This document shows positions 5,323-6,680 of a stretch of DNA of 6,680 nucleotides, piece after piece; the first letter of the stretch is position 1, and each line of letters opens with the position of its first letter. The stretch covers positions 1-6,680 of the forward strand of contig JAITET010000032.1 in assembly GCA_031281895.1 (NCBI GenBank). The letters are read 5' to 3'. Under the pieces are notes generated by a model. It had not been told where the DNA came from, did no database searches, and was given only the letters and a program-made list of their open reading frames with translations. Source of the DNA: Puniceicoccales bacterium (lineage in GTDB: Bacteria > Verrucomicrobiota > Verrucomicrobiia > Opitutales > JAIRKQ01). The position numbers were made by a program, and so were the translations under genes.

Positions 5323-5328
5323 TAAAAT
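5323..5328 (+). promoter_or_regulatory. Candidate -10 box for the metalloprotease gene
   Basis: TAAAAT matches five of six consensus positions and lies 14 bases before the ATG at 5343, giving a very short leader. No good -35 lies at 16-18 bp. A TTGACT at 5284-5289 is too far from it, but could pair with a poor CATAGG at 5305-5310. The A/T-rich palindrome just upstream could stand in as an UP element. The gene appears to have its own transcription start, separate from cutA. Confidence 0.3.
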
Positions 5329-5342
5329 AACGAAATGAAAAT

Positions 5343-6587
5343 ATGGAAAAGATAAGTGATATGCAAGCAGAGGCAATGGAAGCTAGTGAGGCTCAAAAAG
5401 TAGCTAATCTGCAAACTACTTCTGATATGTTGATGAAACATGCAGAGGGTATCCCAAATGGGTTGTTCGACGCAGGAAAAATAGCTATAAGCTCCGAGGA
5501 AGCGAATGATCCTATGGAAAGGGCTAAATTAATGGGGGATCTGCATTCACGGGCAAACCTAGCACTAAGAAGAGTACAGATGTTGCACGGTAATAGAAAG
5601 ACGAGTCCCGTGGAAATACTAAAGTATAAAGAAGCAAAAGGCTACTTTAACCAATTAGACATGGTAAGGCGGTTTTTGACTTCTTTCAATGTATCCAATG
5701 CCTTTGCGGCTCAACTTATACAAAAAGTAAGTGATAGTGTGCAAGTAGATTATGAAAATGAAATGGTTATGTTGGTCGATAAGCAAGCGAAAGACATTGC
5801 GGGAAGCAATAGTAAAGTAGTTACTGATCCATCCACCAACCCAGATGTTATAGAAATCGAGAAAAACATGAAGGAAGAATTTGGAGTGGAAGTAAATTTT
5901 GGTGACAACATCATTTTGGGACAACAAACATATAAAGATTGCAAAGAAATAAAATCGCGGGGTCACAAACTTCCAAACAGGATCATTTTTTTTGAAGCAG
6001 AAAAAAAGGAAAACAAAGGGGTCTTTGTTTCAGTAGAGGGTTTTTCCTTTGTATTGATTTCCACTACTGATCTCCCCGTTGATTTAGATCGGGATGGTAG
6101 GCTAGTAGTTGATTCCTCCTGTCGAGGGACATTGTTGCATGAAATTGGACATGTTAATTCTGAAGAGGACCTTTCTAAGCTTCCAGAGTTTGAAGATCCA
6201 GAGTTTTCTGAAAAATTTAAAAAATATTTCAGTTTTTGCATTGCAAAACTTATTGAGGAGTTGCCTGGCAGTAAAAATGTATTGCAAGAATTGATAAATG
6301 TCATTCGAGATGAGACAGAAATAGACACAATAATGAATATGTGCTCCAGTAAACTATCCCTAGATGAAACTGATAAATTTTATCATATAATCGCCTCGAA
6401 CTCTGACTCCTTCGTGAAGGAGTTGAATGGACTAAGGAAACAAATAGCCGAAGAAGTGTCACTGTACGCTGCCACAAGTGAATCTGAATTTATGGCTGAG
6501 GTATACTGTGGCTGTATGCTTGGTAAGACCTACTCTTCAGAAATCATGGATGTATATAAAAAACTTGGAGGACAACCATTTAAATAA
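5343..6587 (+). CDS. Putative zinc metalloprotease, lethal-factor-like catalytic layout
   Basis: A 414-residue protein with no signal peptide and no membrane segment. Residues 1-160 are charged and mostly helical, with no recognised domain. The C-terminal half contains GTLLHEIGH (262-270), the HExxH zinc and catalytic motif. Further on, Y375 is followed by E382 seven residues later and E386 after that (SLYAATSESEFMAEV). Anthrax lethal factor has the same spacing at Tyr728, Glu735 and Glu739, so E382 is the likely third zinc ligand and Tyr375 a catalytic aid. The gap between HExxH and E382 is about 116 residues against about 49 in lethal factor, filled by a helical insert rich in Glu, Lys and Leu. 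I infer a zincin that cleaves protein, perhaps a secreted effector; the substrate is unknown. The ATG at 5343 lacks a Shine-Dalgarno sequence; Met7 (5361) is an alternative. It is separated from cutA by 120 bp. Confidence 0.85.
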   Translation: MEKISDMQAEAMEASEAQKVANLQTTSDMLMKHAEGIPNGLFDAGKIAISSEEANDPMERAKLMGDLHSRANLALRRVQMLHGNRKTSPVEILKYKEAKGYFNQLDMVRRFLTSFNVSNAFAAQLIQKVSDSVQVDYENEMVMLVDKQAKDIAGSNSKVVTDPSTNPDVIEIEKNMKEEFGVEVNFGDNIILGQQTYKDCKEIKSRGHKLPNRIIFFEAEKKENKGVFVSVEGFSFVLISTTDLPVDLDRDGRLVVDSSCRGTLLHEIGHVNSEEDLSKLPEFEDPEFSEKFKKYFSFCIAKLIEELPGSKNVLQELINVIRDETEIDTIMNMCSSKLSLDETDKFYHIIASNSDSFVKELNGLRKQIAEEVSLYAATSESEFMAEVYCGCMLGKTYSSEIMDVYKKLGGQPFK

Positions 6588-6641
6588 GTTTTAAGTATGC
6601 ATGGACGATGAGGTTGTGGATGGGAAAAATGAAATTATTGT

Positions 6642-6671
6642 CAAAAGATTCTAGGTATTTGGAGTCTTTTG
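6642..6671 (+). terminator. Terminator-like hairpin after the metalloprotease gene
   Basis: CAAAAGATTC (6642-6651) pairs with GAGTCTTTTG (6662-6671) over ten positions with one G-U wobble and a 10-base loop, 54 bases past the stop. The T-run is inside the stem and does not follow it, so efficiency is doubtful. The remaining sequence from 6588 to 6680 holds only a 17-codon ATG frame at 6601, which I do not consider a gene. Confidence 0.35.
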
Positions 6672-6680
6672 ATTACTAGA

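Noticed and set aside
5655..6328. Several minus-strand frames inside the metalloprotease gene
   Set aside because: They overlap a long intact frame with clear motifs, are rich in Ser, Phe and Cys, and have no start signals.
6601..6654. A 17-codon ATG frame at the right edge
   Set aside because: Too short, without a ribosome binding site, and its end falls in the terminator-like hairpin.
1..6680. Mobile element, prophage, CRISPR array or toxin-antitoxin pair
   Set aside because: No transposase, integrase, direct repeat array or paired small genes were seen. The metalloprotease has no visible partner inside the window.

Overview
The window is a compact bacterial chromosome segment, AT-rich by eye, with seven confident protein genes and one RNA gene. 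It carries no transposase, integrase, phage gene, tRNA, rRNA or CRISPR array that I can recognise. Gene content is mostly housekeeping: dapB (lysine/diaminopimelate synthesis), an ExbB/ExbD-type inner-membrane pair, rnpB (RNase P RNA), pgsA (phosphatidylglycerol phosphate synthesis), a sugar-nucleotidyltransferase-like enzyme, a divergent RecO-like protein and cutA. The last gene is different: a putative zinc metalloprotease whose active-site layout resembles anthrax lethal factor. DapB plus ExbB/ExbD indicate a diderm with peptidoglycan. The unusual ExbBD pair and the nucleotidyltransferase family make me lean towards Verrucomicrobiota (Opitutales-like), possibly host-associated, but this is inference and cannot be settled from the sequence alone.

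Layout. 1-224: left edge with an ambiguous partial frame and a possible 40-residue gene that overlaps the TTG start of dapB. 221-970 (+): dapB. 971-1140: convergent gap with a 7-bp hairpin and no clear terminator. 1141-3338 (all minus): transcription runs from pgsA through rnpB and exbB to exbD. exbD overlaps the end of exbB. The frame of exbB runs back through the 3' end of rnpB, so its N-terminus must be trimmed. 3339-3405: short divergent promoter region with a consensus -10 for the plus-strand operon. 3406-5222 (+): nucleotidyltransferase, RecO-like protein and cutA. 5223-5342: AT-rich spacer with a 20-bp palindrome. 5343-6587 (+): the metalloprotease, followed by a terminator-like hairpin.

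Three things stand out. First, by eye-alignment the ExbB and ExbD homologues lack every residue considered essential for proton use in E. coli ExbBD: ExbB Thr148, Glu176 and Thr181 are replaced by Val, Gln and Ile, and ExbD Asp25 by Asn. Second, the terminal gene has HEIGH plus a Tyr-x6-Glu-x3-Glu element spaced exactly as in the lethal factor active site, in a protein without a signal peptide. It could be an effector or toxin. Third, the RNase P RNA is well conserved but reads GGC rather than GGU in the loop that binds the tRNA CCA end. Few genes have a recognisable Shine-Dalgarno sequence, so several starts were chosen by family fit.
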